Below, in pieces: positions 34,136-46,187 of a stretch of 64,000 nucleotides of DNA. The stretch is from Gautieria morchelliformis (Eukaryota; Basidiomycota; Agaricomycetes; Gomphales; Gomphaceae): assembly GCA_015179125.1 (NCBI GenBank), contig WHVA01000129.1, forward strand, positions 1 to 64,000. The letters run 5' to 3'. The notes under the pieces are model-generated. The model did not search any database and was not told the DNA's origin. It worked only from the letters and a program-made list of their open reading frames with translations. Position 1 is the stretch's first letter. Each line of letters starts with the position of its first letter. The position numbers and the translations under genes were made by a program.

Positions 34136-35289
34136 CCGCTGCGCGTCACAAAATCCGATGCATCCTCCACCTCTGGTGGATCATGTTCCACATTTTCGGA
34201 AACTTCTTCGGCAGAGGGCACTCCGCTTATGTCCGCAAGTGCGAGGAACTCTGGAAGGAGCTCGAGTTTCTCCTCCGTGGTCATAAGCCGGATATCAAAG
34301 GCTTGGGGGCACTCGTGAGCATAGTGGCCTGGTTGTTGACATCGGAAGCAGGTGATAGTTCCGCGGCCTTTTCCGCGCATGCGGTCAACATCCATCGGGG
34401 CAGGGCCACTCTTCGAGGGAGGAGGGCTAGGGTTTCTAATAGGAGCAGGCGGAGCAAGCGTCGGAAATAATTTCTGGGTGGGAATGAATGCGCTTCTGGG
34501 TTTTGGCACAGGTGGAGCAGGACGAGTGGAACTGCTTGTCATGTTCCGGCTCGTCTCCACGAAGGCCTCATTTGCTTCCCTGTTCCGGGACACCCTCTGC
34601 GCAGCCTTCCGGGTCATCAAAATCCAGAGCTCCATCCCAAGCAGCGCGACTTGGTTCTGGAGTGTCGGATCAAGTCCTCGTCGGAATTTGATGACGATCG
34701 TCTTGTCGTCATCATACTTCGCAAGGTTGATGAGCTCCTGGAAGCAATCAATGTAGTCATCGACCGGATCCTTGGCCTGGTACCAGCTGGTCCCCTCGAG
34801 CTTCGTAAGGGTGGTGAGCTGCTCGTTTTTTGGGCAGAACTGGTGGGAAAATGTTTTCTCGAAGGCGTCCCAGTCCCGGAAGTAGTTCCCCTTGCCCTTT
34901 GCTTCATGTCGGATCACCTTGTTTGCAAAACGGGCTGCGCGGTCCGACTTGAAAAAGGACAATGCCCAGTGAATCCGAGCCTGGTCGTTTGGAAAGAGGT
35001 CTCCAACAATTGCGAAGTAGATGCTGCATGTGTTGAAGAATGCGCGTCCCTTCTCCCGATCTCCGTCAAAGTCCGCCAGAGTTGCGGGTTTGACCTTTGC
35101 CGCGGAGACCCTCTCTTCCGCTACTTCAGCTTTTCCGAAATCCGGATCGTCCAGCATTCCATTTCCACCACTTTGTGGAATATCTAACTTAGCCAAAATC
35201 GCTTGTAAGGCTGTTTCAATTGTGTCGGTCTTCATCTGGTTCCGCGTCAGTTCCTCCTCCATACTCCGAAGACGATCGTCCGGATCCAT
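34132..35289 (-). CDS. Gag of element C'
   Basis: The frame is open from 35487, but the first ATG is at 35289 (MDPDDRLRSMEEEL). It contains the Retrotrans_gag core (RIHWALSFFKSDRAARFAN and later QFCPKNEQLTTLTKLEGTSW) and a CCHC knuckle, CFRCQQPGHYAHEC, near the C-terminus. The upstream in-frame extension reaches into the LTR and probably is not translated from ATG. Confidence 0.75.
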   Translation of the reverse strand: MDPDDRLRSMEEELTRNQMKTDTIETALQAILAKLDIPQSGGNGMLDDPDFGKAEVAEERVSAAKVKPATLADFDGDREKGRAFFNTCSIYFAIVGDLFPNDQARIHWALSFFKSDRAARFANKVIRHEAKGKGNYFRDWDAFEKTFSHQFCPKNEQLTTLTKLEGTSWYQAKDPVDDYIDCFQELINLAKYDDDKTIVIKFRRGLDPTLQNQVALLGMELWILMTRKAAQRVSRNREANEAFVETSRNMTSSSTRPAPPVPKPRSAFIPTQKLFPTLAPPAPIRNPSPPPSKSGPAPMDVDRMRGKGRGTITCFRCQQPGHYAHECPQAFDIRLMTTEEKLELLPEFLALADISGVPSAEEVSENVEHDPPEVEDASDFVTRSG

Positions 35290-35476
35290 GTTGGAAGGAG
35301 AAATATGGGACGGGATTTCCGGGGTTGGGAGCTCGGCGTAAGAAGAGGGGCTATCGTACGCTGTGTGTGCGGAAGAGGTCGCAATCTCCGAGTTGCTGTC
35401 TCCGATTCCGAACGCACCTATGGTGAATGCAACGCGCAGAACGACCGCCGGTCCTCTAGGGGAGGGACTTTTCTGC

Positions 35477-35966
35477 TGTAAGGGCAACCCTGGCTGGTTG
35501 TGGAGATCACACTACCACACAACTGACAAGGGGAAATCCAAAGTATGTATAAATGAACAGAGTATACAAGAGAGGGGATTCTCACCTGACAAGGGGAAAT
35601 CCAAAGAGAAAAGTCTAAGGACCCCCAATGTCAGCGAGCCTGTATTATACTACGCTGCGCAGCCAGGGACAACACTTGGCACCCACCATCAACCCTGCAT
35701 CTCCTTGACCACCCTGACCCTTGATCGACCCTTGATGCCACCTATTACGCGAGTCGCTTGATTCCCGACACTGTTCTGAGAGTGGAAGTCGGAAATTGGA
35801 GTGGAACTGGCAAGGTGAACAGAACTGGTGGAAGTTCTTCCAGGAGCGGAATCATTTCCGAAAGCGGAGGCGGAGATGGAATCGGAACCAGAAGCGGAGT
35901 CAGAACTGGAGTCGGAACTGGGTGCGGTGTCAGAACTGGAAATGGAAAACAGGGTGTCCCCTGACA
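35477..35966 (-). repeat. 5' LTR of element C' (490 bp)
   Basis: On the minus strand it begins TGTCAGGGGACACCC and ends CCCTTACA. It has the same length and family as the LTR at 37064-37553. It contains stretches rich in GGAACTGG/TCCGACTCC-type simple repeats. Confidence 0.85.
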
Positions 35967-37050
35967 GTCTCATGGCTACGACGTGATCATGAATGTCATG
36001 GACTCGGTAAGCAAGGTGTCCCACTTCATTCCAACACACACGACGATCACAGCCCTCGGAGTGGCCCACCTGTTCCTTGCGCATGTCTGGAAGTTGCATG
36101 GGCTCCCGAAGCAAGTTGTTTCCGATCGAGGTCCGCAGTTTGTCGCGGAACTGACTTGGGAGCTCTATCGCCTGCTTGGCATAAAGCTGGCTACCACCAC
36201 AGCATACCATCCACAGGGTGACAGACAGACAGAACGGGTCAATCAGGAGTTGGAGCAATATCTCCACCTCTTTGTCAATGAGAGGCAGGATGACTGGGAT
36301 GAGTTACTTCCACTGGCGGAACTCCAATACAACAACCATGTACATTCCGCCACACAACAGACTCCCTTCATGCTTGACTCCGGAAGACACCCGCGGATGG
36401 GCTTCGAGCCACGCCAGGCTGACTCCCGACTCGAGACGGTCAATGAGTTCCGAGACCGCATGGACTCCACCCTTTCGGAAGCCAAGTCGGCCCTTGCGAA
36501 GGCCAAGGATGACATGGCAAGGTACTACAACCAACGCCGGGTTCCTGCCCCGGAGTACCAAGTCGGAGACAAGGTGTATCTAGATGCAAGTGACATCCGC
36601 ACCACGCACCCTTCGCAGAAGCTTACCCACCGCTACCTTGGGCCCTTCACAGTGATGCGGAGGGTTGGACGGAATGCATACCGCCTCCAACTTCCGATGT
36701 CCATGTCCCGCCTCCACCCCGTCTTCAACGTGGTGAAGTTACTCCCTACTCTTGAGGACCCAATTCCAGGTCGGAAGGCTCGTCCGCCACCTCCACTGGA
36801 AATTGTAGATGGGGAAGAGCACTATGTGGTAGAACAGATCCTGGACAGCCGGTTTGTGCGAGGATGACTCCAATTCCTTGTGAAATGGGAAGGGTATGGG
36901 CATGAGGAGAATTCGTGGGTCCCGGAGCAAGATGTCTCCGCTCCAGACAAACTCCGCGAGTTCTATAGGACACACCCTGGTGCCCCTCGCCGAATCCGCT
37001 CCCTGGCATTTCAATCCCTTGTGTCCCATGCTTCGAGGACGCAGCATGCT
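35967..37050 (+). pseudogene. Integrase core and chromodomain of element C
   Basis: Continues the integrase interrupted by C': GYDVIMNVMDSVSKVSHF, VSDRGPQFVAELTWELY and ATTTAYHPQGDRQTERVNQ (DDE-type integrase), then the GPFTVMRRVG-like C-terminal domain. The chromodomain (EEHYVVEQILDSRF...LQFLVKWEGYGHEENSWV) is cut by an in-frame TGA at 36865. Integrases of this type insert element DNA, and the chromodomain directs them to chromatin. Confidence 0.85.
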
Positions 37051-37063
37051 AGAGGGGGGGTGA

Positions 37064-37553
37064 TGTCAGGGGACACCCTGTTTTCCATTTCCAGTTCCGA
37101 CACCACACCCAGTTCCGACTCCATTTCTAACTCCGCTTCCGGTTCCAATTCCATCTCCGCCTCTGCCTTCGGAAATGATTCCGCTGCTGGGAGAACTTCC
37201 ACCAGTTCTGTTTGCCTTGCCAGTTCCACTCCAATTTCCAACTTCCACTCTCGGAACAGTGTCGGAAATCAAGCGACTCGCATAATGGGTGACATCAAGG
37301 GTCGATCAAGGGTCAGGGAGGTCAGGGGGATGCAGGGTTGATGGCGGGTGCCAAGTGTTGTCCCTTGCTGCGCAACGTAGTATAATACGGGCTCGCTGAC
37401 ATTGGGGGTCCTTAGACTTTTCTCTTTGGATTTCCCCTTGTCAGGTGAGAATCCCCTCTCTTGTATACTCTGTTCATTTATACATACTTTGGATTTCCCC
37501 TTGTCAGTTGTGTGGTGGTGTGATCTCCACAACCAGCCAGGGTTGCCCTTACA
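37064..37553 (+). repeat. 3' LTR of element C (490 bp)
   Basis: TGTCAGGGGACACC...GCCCTTACA, preceded by the purine tract AGAGGGGGGGTGA. The right flank is GGAGC. The partner 5' LTR of C is not in the window. Confidence 0.85.
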
Positions 37554-37559
37554 GGAGCA

Positions 37560-40140
37560 TGCCAGGAATAAAAATTATGTGAATAACTGTGATGTCATCA
37601 TGTGATCCCCGCTCAACACCCTTACCTGCATGCATCAAAAAGCTCTTCTTACCAATGATATTGTGATATTGGATTCAAACATGATGATTCAGAGGATGCA
37701 TCCTGGTAAGTTACTCTTTAATTGAAAATAACATGCATATACTCAATATATATTATTGCTGTATATCCCCTCTGTTGCTCTCGCTCTCACTCTCACAATT
37801 GGCCACTCTCACCCTCACCCTCACCCTCACTCACACTCAAACTCTCACTCTTCCCTCAAGCTCTTGCTCTTACAATATGTCCCCTTGGATGCTCATTCTT
37901 ACAGTAGACTGCTCTCACCCTTGCTCTCATGCTCTCACTCTCACAATGTCCCCTTGGCTGTTCTTGTTCTCACAATTATAAGTAACTTGAAAGCCCAATA
38001 TCAGTGTTTTAGGCTTCTGAATTGAACATTTGGGCTACTAGATTTCAGTGTTGACCCATTCAACCCAAACTACCAAAAATCTGCTCCCGCAGTACTTCAT
38101 ATCAGTAACTTGGGTGCTGAAAAATAGGTGCATAATGTACTTATTATAAGTGCCCCCAGTTGCTGCAGTGTACAGTGAGCCAAACATTGTGAAGTCATTG
38201 AAGAGAAGTAATGTGGGCAAAGCATACCAAAAGGTATGATCTTTGATTCTTTTCATGGCTATAAGCTACTACAGTGGCTATATCTAAAGTGTATTAGCTG
38301 CAGTGGTATCTTTTTCCACCACCAAATGGCTGCCATTCCTCCAAATAAGGATCAGCCAGCACCAGCCTCTCATTGCCTCTTCAGCTCACTCCTCTTGCAC
38401 AGCCCATTACTATTCCTCAACCGTATGTGCCTTCTATTCCAGCTAGCGGTGGATGTCCACGCTGTGGAAGCTTGCGCATCCCATTATGAGTATCCTGTGC
38501 ATAGAACTGATTTTGACATCTGAGGCCAAGCAAATCCCCGTTGTGGTGCGAGGCTGGTTAGGGATAAACGAGTTCATGGGACCTTGGCTCCAATATCTAG
38601 AATTCTCCGAGTATTAGAATATCAGCGACTTGGCGCGTTCATGCCTATTACTGTCAGCTGTCACTTGCCACGGGGACAAGACTTAACGGCATGAGTATTA
38701 CACAACCGTAACCGCTGCCACGTGGTCATGTGATGTCGCCCTGGCGGGCGCAATTCTGGCAAGGTTGACGTGGGTTGTCGGGTTGTTGAACTAAAATGGG
38801 GATAGCCATGAACCATTCCAGGGAACGGAAAAGGGCAGGGAACACACACGTGACGGCCCTGAGCTGCAGGTGGTGGTGTCTTGCCCTTTGCTGATATAGG
38901 TGCAAACAAGCCGCACATCCTTCGTGACAGTGGCACTACGGGTCATTCCAGGGTACTCCTTGGATTGTAAAAGCGGGGATACCATGCCCCGGTAGCACCT
39001 GAGGCTGTGAGCACAGCATTGAAAAATGTCTAATGAAACAAACCTGACCTTTTATCAGATCTGAGACATTAATTACATTTAATGGATGACCATATGTTAA
39101 ACACAGGTGCCGCATAATGAGAGCGATGCTCGCAGTCTTCGGACGTGAGTGGCGCGTGAAATCCTGCATGATGGAACGATGGCGGGATCCGAAGGTTGTT
39201 TTAGCACAAGCGATGCTTTCCGAGTGGAACGGGGCCGGAAGTCGTTGTAACCGAGTGGAGGAAGCAAAGGGCAGGCATCAAGGACATAGCATCGACATGC
39301 GACTGTTCCGCGCGAAGGGTTCCAAACTTATGTGGTTAATCAACATAGGTCCGTCCCAGTCATAGATAAACCCGACCCTTCCGTTGAACGAATAGCTGGC
39401 GAGTAGGACATTTCATGGTTTTTAAATGCCATCAAACCGATTTTCACGGTGAGTCTGAGGTGCCGGAGCTTTTCATATAGGCAAGGGGGTGGACTATCTA
39501 TAAACGCGCCAGTTCGAGCAGCAAAAAAAAAAAAAGTGTTAGTGGCAACGAAGTTGATATTTGATCTTGCATGTAGAAATGTGGCCACGCATGTGGAACT
39601 ATACCTGATATAGACCTATAGCGGCAGTATTGCGGCGGCGAGGAGTAAATAAAGAGCTCTGCCAGTGCAGCCGAATAACATACTTCAGCTTCCAGTCTAC
39701 TTGCCCGGCCGACTATGAGTCAGTCGACGTCCTGATACGCAGCCCTACATAGCCTACGGAGCCAGAGGGTGATGCAAGAGAAACCCTTAGCGTGCCGCTT
39801 AATCTTCCGGTATCAGAGGTTGAAGGAGTGAGTCATTACAGTAGATTTCCGAAGGAAGGAGATTTGTAAAGTAGTCAATCGAATCTCCGCCCGAAAGCCG
39901 CAACTCGTGGAATTGACCAAGTGACGTCACGGCTCTCCGCAGGAAATGCCTGCCAAATCCTTGATGCATTGTGTTGGTATCATACCAGAAATACCTTCTG
40001 TTTGTACCAGCGCTCTGCCACCAGTACAGCTTTCAAAGTCGCGTCTACACGTTGCCCAGGTGGTGGAAGGGCGTCGACTGACGAATGGGCGCAGCCATAT
40101 CTGGTTACCTTCATCCCTAGCCTTAAAACCGTATATCTAT
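37560..40140. other. Intergenic region, no gene recognised
   Basis: 37790-37975 is a CTCAC/CTCTCA-rich simple repeat. A frame near 38345-38510 encodes a proline-rich stretch with CPRCGS, which might belong to a small cysteine-motif protein but has no start or splice support. An A-rich run lies at about 39520-39535. The rest has only short open frames. Confidence 0.4.
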
Positions 40141-40143
40141 AAT

Positions 40144-41170
40144 ATGTCATCCTCGTCACCCTATTTTCCACTGTATATTTCCGGACGCCCTTCATCCTCA
40201 CCCACACCAACAATCGACCCTGGAAGTATTTCTGACGACGAGTGGAATTTGCGGGCCGGTGAGTGGCCGTCTATTTCAGATATAAAATTTTTGTAAGCTG
40301 GCTCTAAGCTTATGTCCTGACTTTCACAACGGTGATCGCAACTTTGTGGAGCCCCTCATCATTTCCTTGATTGGAACAGTCTTCGTCCCCGTATCTTTTT
40401 CTCGGCGGAATGCTAAGTTCCTTGTGCTTGGTACAGGAAGGGCCGTATACACCCTCCGAACAACTTTGCCTAACTTCTTTGAGACAGGCTTAGTTTCCCA
40501 GGTGGATGAAGACTACGGTCTCTCTGTCCTGTCGTCCCGCCAAGGTCCACTTGGAACTGATGTGCACAACGAGCGCTCGAAGGCGCCGCATCCACCTGAG
40601 TCAATATATGCACCAAATATTAGATTAACCTATACACCTCCAACGGCCCTGAATCTTCCATCCGCGTTCCCAAAGACTCTGCAAGTTGAAGGTGACGTCA
40701 GGTTTGGTAACATTTTTAAGCTAAAATTGATGGTTCTACTAGGTCTTCCATTGTATCATGCTTCGGCGGCATTTATTAGACACACATTGAGTGCTTTCAA
40801 TACTGAGCTGCATGTTGACCTGTGTAAACTGCAAGTGCATTCGACGGGAGCGCGCCATCGTCAAATTCTTGTCCGCACTGTTGTTACAGGCAATTCACGC
40901 ATCAGTGGGTCGCATAATGAATGGGACGTGTACGTACACCTTGTTACAAATCATTTTAGGGCTCTTTTGGCATGTTGAACTCGTGACAGACACTCGACAT
41001 ACACACTGTCTCCCGCCCTTGCCCTCATTGATCTGCACGTCGTCGAGTCAATACACCCGGCGCCTCATATCACGTTCTATGATGGCTTGCGTGGCGCGTT
41101 GGCGAGGATGGCCGGTATAGATGTTGACCGCCAAGCGAGCGGCGGGATGCGAGGTTGCGTGTCACTATGA
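40144..41170 (+). CDS. Conserved fungal protein of unknown function
   Basis: Starts at ATG 40144 (MSSSSPYFPLYISGRPSSSP). The first exon ends at about 40258 before GTGAGT. A long exon covers about 40340-40700 (DRNFVEPLIISLIGTVFVPV, then FLVLGTGRAVYTLRTTLPNF); later pieces read GLPLYHASAAFIRHTLSAFN and RISGSHNEWDV. The last exon ends LHVVESIHPAPHITFYDGLR to a TGA at 41168. The pattern resembles a basidiomycete protein family without known function. Several introns are evident; the one between 40258 and about 40340 could not be resolved exactly. No signal peptide or catalytic motif is visible. Confidence 0.6.
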
Positions 41171-41663
41171 TCGCAACTTGGCGCGCGTGCCCGTTCGAGA
41201 ACAACGAATGATGAAAACACTGCATTTTAACGTGACCTCCTGAAGGATGTCTACATGTAGTAGCCTAAGGCATGGTGTTGTTCCTAACGAGGAGCATCGC
41301 TCTTGACTGGTGCTCCTTACGCAATGGATTTGTCAGATTGCCTTACGGCGGAGAAACCTGGGAAAATCATACTAAATTGGTAGGATCCAACGGCGTCTGC
41401 CGGCACATGATCAAACTTTACCGCGGCACTACGGTTTCTCGTCCACGGCGCCACCGAAGGCAATGCTCTGCGCATGCTGAAAAAGACCGTCATATTTAAG
41501 GCCTGCTGTGCCTCGGATCCGCGAACGGAGATGTGTTGTGGCGCCACGATGATCGCCTTTCGACACTTCGGTAGTTACTCCTGCCGGGTGGCATAAGACT
41601 TACTCAATCATGACTACAGAGGGGCAAGATGCTCTGGGAAGATTCTTGGGTTCTTGGTCGCAC

Positions 41664-41670
41664 TATAAAA
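41664..41670 (+). promoter_or_regulatory. TATA box of the zinc-finger gene
   Basis: TATAAAA followed by GGCGGACGG, about 100 bp upstream of the ATG at 41768. It is the only clear TATA motif in this intergenic region. Confidence 0.6.
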
Positions 41671-41767
41671 GGCGGACGGTCGATCGATCTCGTGCGTCAA
41701 GCGCATTCTTTGTTCCGGATCGTGTATACCACATCCCTCATACCTTACATTCTCTTATTCTTACCTG

Positions 41768-42754
41768 ATGTCTAAAGACGCACTCGACCCATACGCGGGC
41801 GATCCTGACCACCACGGCACTCGCTTTCCTGCCAGCCGCAGATTACCACCTCTGCATGAAGTCCTAGGCGGCAAGACATCCTACTCTGTAAATAGATCCT
41901 CTTCTAACACTTGCCTCCCACAGATGTGCTCGAGCAGCCATCCATGCCCCGTCCTTCACGTCGAGCGTCTCCTGACGGTCGAAGGAGCGTAAGTGCGGTG
42001 ATGAGATTATTTGGAGATCCGTATCTCATCCCGCACCATGCTCAGCGTTCAACCCCCAGCGGTCGCGACCAAGGCCCTGACTTACCTCCCATGACACAAC
42101 ATTCACGGCACTCATCTCGCAGCAATACTTATCCCTCTACTACCAGCAGCAATAATTCGTATTCATACGCCAGCACGTCGCAACCACAGCCTCCCGCACA
42201 CTCATATCATCTCTTCAATTATTCACCAAATCAGGGCTTAATACACCAACGATCCTCTGCCCAGGACGATCTCGATCCATCGATTCCGAAACCGCGTTTA
42301 CCTCCCTCAGATCCAGCACGCAGATACGTATGCGCTGAGTGTGGCAATCGGTTCTCGAAGCAGAGCACTTTAAGAGCAAGCACTTTTTCCACTTTCCTCG
42401 TGCAACGATGCTTATGATTTCCTTTAGAATCATTTACTCACCCATTCGGGTGAACGTCGTGCGTAGTGCTCCATATCAGCGTGCGTAAACGAGTCCTAAC
42501 TATCTACATCAGCATTCGCATGTACACATCCAGGGTGTGGCCGACGATTTAGCATGGCATGCAATATGCAGCGCCATATGCGTACCCACACCTCTGCAAG
42601 CGCATTCCAAACAGATACTACCGACGATGGAGATCGAGATACTCCGACGGGGTGGGCTACACAGCCCTCAAGTCGCGGTGGATCTAGTCGCGGCGGATCC
42701 AGCCGCGAAGGATCAAGTAGAGGTGGTTCTCCTCGCGATGTGGTCAAGCAGTAG
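41768..42754 (+). CDS. C2H2 zinc-finger protein, probable transcription factor
   Basis: Exons 41768-41887, 41938-42375, 42428-42458 and 42513-42754; 276 residues. The N-terminal two thirds is serine/proline-rich and disordered. Two adjacent C2H2 fingers lie near residues 175-230: YVCAECGNRFSKQSTLRNHL, then the linker HSGERPF and CTHPGCGRRFSMACNMQRHM. A serine/glycine/arginine-rich tail has repeats of SSRGG. The second intron begins with GC (AAGA|GCAAGC) and ends TTTAG, a GC-AG intron falling inside finger 1; without it the finger is destroyed. The exon 2 acceptor was chosen to keep the frame (GAGCAG|CC). Paired fingers of this type bind DNA; the target is unknown. Confidence 0.75.
42376..42427 (+). 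other. GC-AG intron
   Basis: A 52-nt intron with donor AGA|GCAAGC and acceptor CCTTTAG|AAT. Splicing here restores the histidine half of the first zinc finger. Confidence 0.7.
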
Positions 42755-42779
42755 TCGACACGCGGGACAATCTTAGTTT

Positions 42780-44550
42780 CATGGATTTTGCTTTCAAATT
42801 GCTTTCGTCTACTTTACCCCTTCCCCACCCCAATTAATTGGCATTACACGCTCTAGAGTTAATCACTACTTCTTTCATCACCCCTTCGATAGACCTACCT
42901 GTATCGTATTAGACCTTTCTCCCTCTTTGTGACGTATGAACGGTCGACGTGTATTATACAGTATAAAATAAGTATGCAGCTATAGATGCGGCAAAGTCCT
43001 TGGATTCATCTTGAGGTTCGTGGATGAGCCAGGTACATTCTCAAAATATTGGACCATGCATGTTGATAGGCAATGCTTCCTGAAACATTTTGCCGCGATA
43101 GAAGACATGCAGCTGAGTTCCTGGATCTAGCGGGGCCCGTCGCTTGGAAATGTACGGCATCTTGTGGAGGTCGAAGTAATTCATGGCCCAACCATATATA
43201 ATGTTTGATTCGGAGCGAATGTTTCACATGAGATTCTAGATCATATATAATTGTTTTGACGTACAAGATTAGAGATGGTCAGAGTGAACGATTTCGGGCC
43301 ATTTTGGAGGTGGTTGGATTCTATCACCGAATCGGGTTATGGAGCAAATTTCACCACCCCCAAAGCTTCTTTTTTTATCAAAAAAAAAAAAAAGCTGTTA
43401 CATTTATGTAATTGTATTGAACTAGTTTGAGCCTGCAAAACATTCCCCTGAGGGGGGGAATTTGTCTCTGATTCACTTCATGACCCCGATCCACATCCGG
43501 TTCGGTGATATAGTTCCAGGTTCCTATTGTCCTCGATTTGTTATTGTTCTACAAACTAAGTACACAAAGCGGAGTCTGAAATACATGCTGCCCAGTGCCG
43601 CCTGAAAAGATCGAGCATATCTCTCCAACCATTGAAATATTGATGATTAAGAGGTGGGACATATTCTGTACTATGTAGTAGGTACCATCATTTGATATAA
43701 AAGAACCTGGCTTATTCTGAACCATTTATGTAATATTGACTTTTCATTGATGTTTCTTCTTTTCTATTCAATTTTTCGCATGGCTATGCCTTGTTCACTG
43801 AAATTCCATAAGGCTTTCCATGTAAATTACCTGTGTATGTCACACTGAAATGTTAAAATATCTGGAAATTTTCAATGCCAAAACCACTTAGAAAACTTCA
43901 ATGATAACTTCAGTGAACAAGTTGAATTTTTTTCAGTGGCAGAAGCATTGAAAATTGAAAGCCTACTGTATGGGTTTTCAATGGTTCCGCTATCCACAGT
44001 GTACACAGATCAAACGGTATCACAAATTGTGACCATCTTCATGCAATGACAATACAGTGGCACAGTCCACTGGTAATACGGCTCATGAATGAGATACATA
44101 TCTTCTTTTACGATAGATATTTAGATGCAATCATGCATATATTATGGCCACGTCGGAAATCAATGGGCCCCCATGCCTCCAGGGTGGTGCAGATGGCAAC
44201 GTCCTATTTTCACTAGTGGACGACATTCTGTTACCGAGATATTTGGAGGCACAAACTTTGACTCTCAAAGCACAGGCGTAAACAGACGATAATCCTCGTG
44301 CGACCCGCAAGACATACATGACTTGGTTCTAGATGTCTCCTCGACAGCATTGATCCTAAATAGGATAATAATACGTGGTACAATACAAACATTTCGTGTA
44401 CCAAGAACAAGTAAAACAGCAGCTCTACACGCACTGCCTCAAATAAGACGTTGGCAATTATACCTACACCATCTAGACATCTAATTGAACCGATGCCGCG
44501 TCTTCTATACAATTATCAACTCGGAGGCGACGCCGCTTGGGCTCGAGCAG
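42780..44550. other. Intergenic, no gene recognised
   Basis: Contains an A/T hairpin (TTTTTTTATCAAAAAAA) near 43370-43395 and several AAAATTGAAAG/CTTTTCATTG-like motifs at 43740-43990. No supported gene. Confidence 0.4.
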
Positions 44551-44557
44551 CGCGATA

Positions 44558-46047
44558 CTAGGCGGTGTCGTCCGGCGTACTATTTGTTACGAGGAGCGAA
44601 TCAACAATCGTCTCGTCTGGACCGTCAGGCGAACGGATTGACACTGATCCATCCTAGAATCACAGTAAGACACGCAAGTCAAAGGGAGCAAAGTACGAGG
44701 GAAAATCGAATTCGCGATAGGAAGTAGTTATTAGGGTTTTCCACACAGAAATAAAGAACGAGTTTTTACCCAACAAGCAACTCACATCATTTCCAAAGTA
44801 GGCAGCCTTAGCCATGCCGCAAAACAACCCCACCTCAACTACGCCGGTGAGCATTTTTATGCGCCTGAGAAGCTATCAGAAGAAGTAAGTTAGCGCCAGC
44901 ATTCCAGATAATGAGCGCGGATGACTAAGAGGCTATTACAAGTCCCACATAAACGAAAACACGGATCTTCATTACCACGCAATGTTTGATACGCTTTATT
45001 CAGCACTTACATCCAAAGGCATTTTGAGCATTTCAGATGAAAACGGTGCGTCTATAATGAAATTGCCGTTGTCAGACACGACGGGACCAGCCTTGCGTGT
45101 TGCCATGCGTAGGGCTGCAGAGGGCTACATTTTCGGCGAGTAGTGCAAAGAAAAGATATCAGTCTAAACAATAGAGAATGGAGTTGAGAGCATCATACCG
45201 ATCCAAGGGAGTGGAGGTTCTGGAGCAGCTTTGCATACGCAAAGGGCGCGACTTCAACGGGAACACCGACAGTGTACTATAAGAAATGGATTTGGACAAT
45301 GAGTGATAGGGGTGGATGTGCAACATGTCTGTACCGTCGTGCCGAGAACCATTGACTTCTTCCGGTAGTCTGCGACGACAATCCACCTACAAGGTACGTG
45401 GAAGACAGAAGTCGGTATCGAATAGGTTATTCGATATATTGAGGGATGAGAGATCGGTGACCAACGTTTCTGCAGCCTCGGCGAGAACTTTTTCACGCAA
45501 GTGGCATGCTCCGCCACCTTTAATACAATTCAGAGATTGATCAACCCTATCGTTACAGTAGTCTTAACCTGTGGCGATCTAGATCTAGTGAACGAGAATA
45601 GAAAACTCACTCATCCGCGCCGTCAATGGTGACATCAATTACGGGGTATTGATCGACATCCCCCAGGGAAAGCCCTGCTTTGATTATGAGTTCCTTGGAT
45701 TGGAAGCCTACGCGAGTGCCGAATAATGAGAACTGGCATTGGGCAGAAGGTGAGATACGCACCAGTGGGAATGAAGACACGGTGCGAGTTGACGGAGCCT
45801 TGTGTGATGATACGCTCGACGACATAGGGCACCGTTGAGCCTGGAAATGGTAGGTCGATGAATGGAGGGGAGAGTATAAGATTGGGTGCCCACCAGAGCC
45901 TATGCCAATGACCTATGTATGCGGGTGAGATGAAGTAAAATGGCAAGCGAGGGAGAAGCAGACCTTGTGGTGGGGCAGAATGTGTTTGTCGACAGCTGTG
46001 AAGGCTGCGAGGCGTTTTGCAGCCTCGAGTGACTGCTTGGTGGCCAT
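44558..46047 (-). CDS. RKI1: Ribose-5-phosphate isomerase
   Basis: Ten exons: 45964-46047, 45894-45912 (only 19 nt), 45763-45840, 45611-45707, 45466-45546, 45335-45386, 45199-45276, 45011-45124, 44786-44872 and 44558-44653. They join in frame to 261 residues, the usual length. RpiA motifs in order: [88 protein letters not shown] and [11 protein letters not shown]. The enzyme interconverts ribose-5-phosphate and ribulose-5-phosphate in the cytosolic pentose phosphate pathway. All motif residues expected around the active-site Asp/Lys/Glu regions are present. It is divergent from the secreted protein gene, with 140 bp between the two starts. An in-frame ATG lies upstream at 46140; 46047 fits the family's usual start. 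Confidence 0.92.
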
Positions 46048-46187
46048 GTGTGTTGGTGTTGGACTCGCTGTCCACTGGCTGGTGGCGTGGCAGGGCCAGG
46101 CACAGAGATCCGAGTTCTCGGCCTTCCAATGGTCGGGCACTCCGACAGACTGGCTGGTACCTGAGGGAAAGTCCTTTTAGTGTTGAC
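46048..46187. promoter_or_regulatory. Shared divergent promoter region
   Basis: 140 bp between the start codons of RKI1 (minus) and the secreted protein gene (plus). No TATA motif is evident. Any shared regulation is inference from the spacing. Confidence 0.4.

Larger units (their letters stand above)
31862..35966 (-). mobile_element. Gypsy element C', 3'-truncated copy inserted in the integrase of C
   Basis: From right to left: LTR 35966-35477, gag, protease, RT and RNase H, stopping within GKPDA of the RNase H/integrase linker. The LTR edge at 35966 touches the integrase of C (GTCTCATGGCTACGAC, Q/S-H-G-Y-D). The rest of C', its second LTR and about 65 codons of C's integrase are missing at the left junction, so a deletion followed the nested insertion. 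Confidence 0.75.

Noticed and set aside
34132..35487. Gag of C' starting at 35487
   Set aside because: The first codon there is not ATG and lies inside the LTR; the first in-frame ATG is at 35289.
37722..38025. Serine/leucine-rich ORFs at 37.7-38.0 kb
   Set aside because: Translation of a CTCAC/CTCTCA simple repeat in three frames.
39520..39535. Poly-A tract as evidence of a retroposed gene
   Set aside because: No coding sequence ends before it on either strand and no flanking duplication is visible.
41272..41547. Opposing 75-76 codon ORFs between the two genes
   Set aside because: Shadow frames without domain content or splice support, in the promoter region of the zinc-finger gene.
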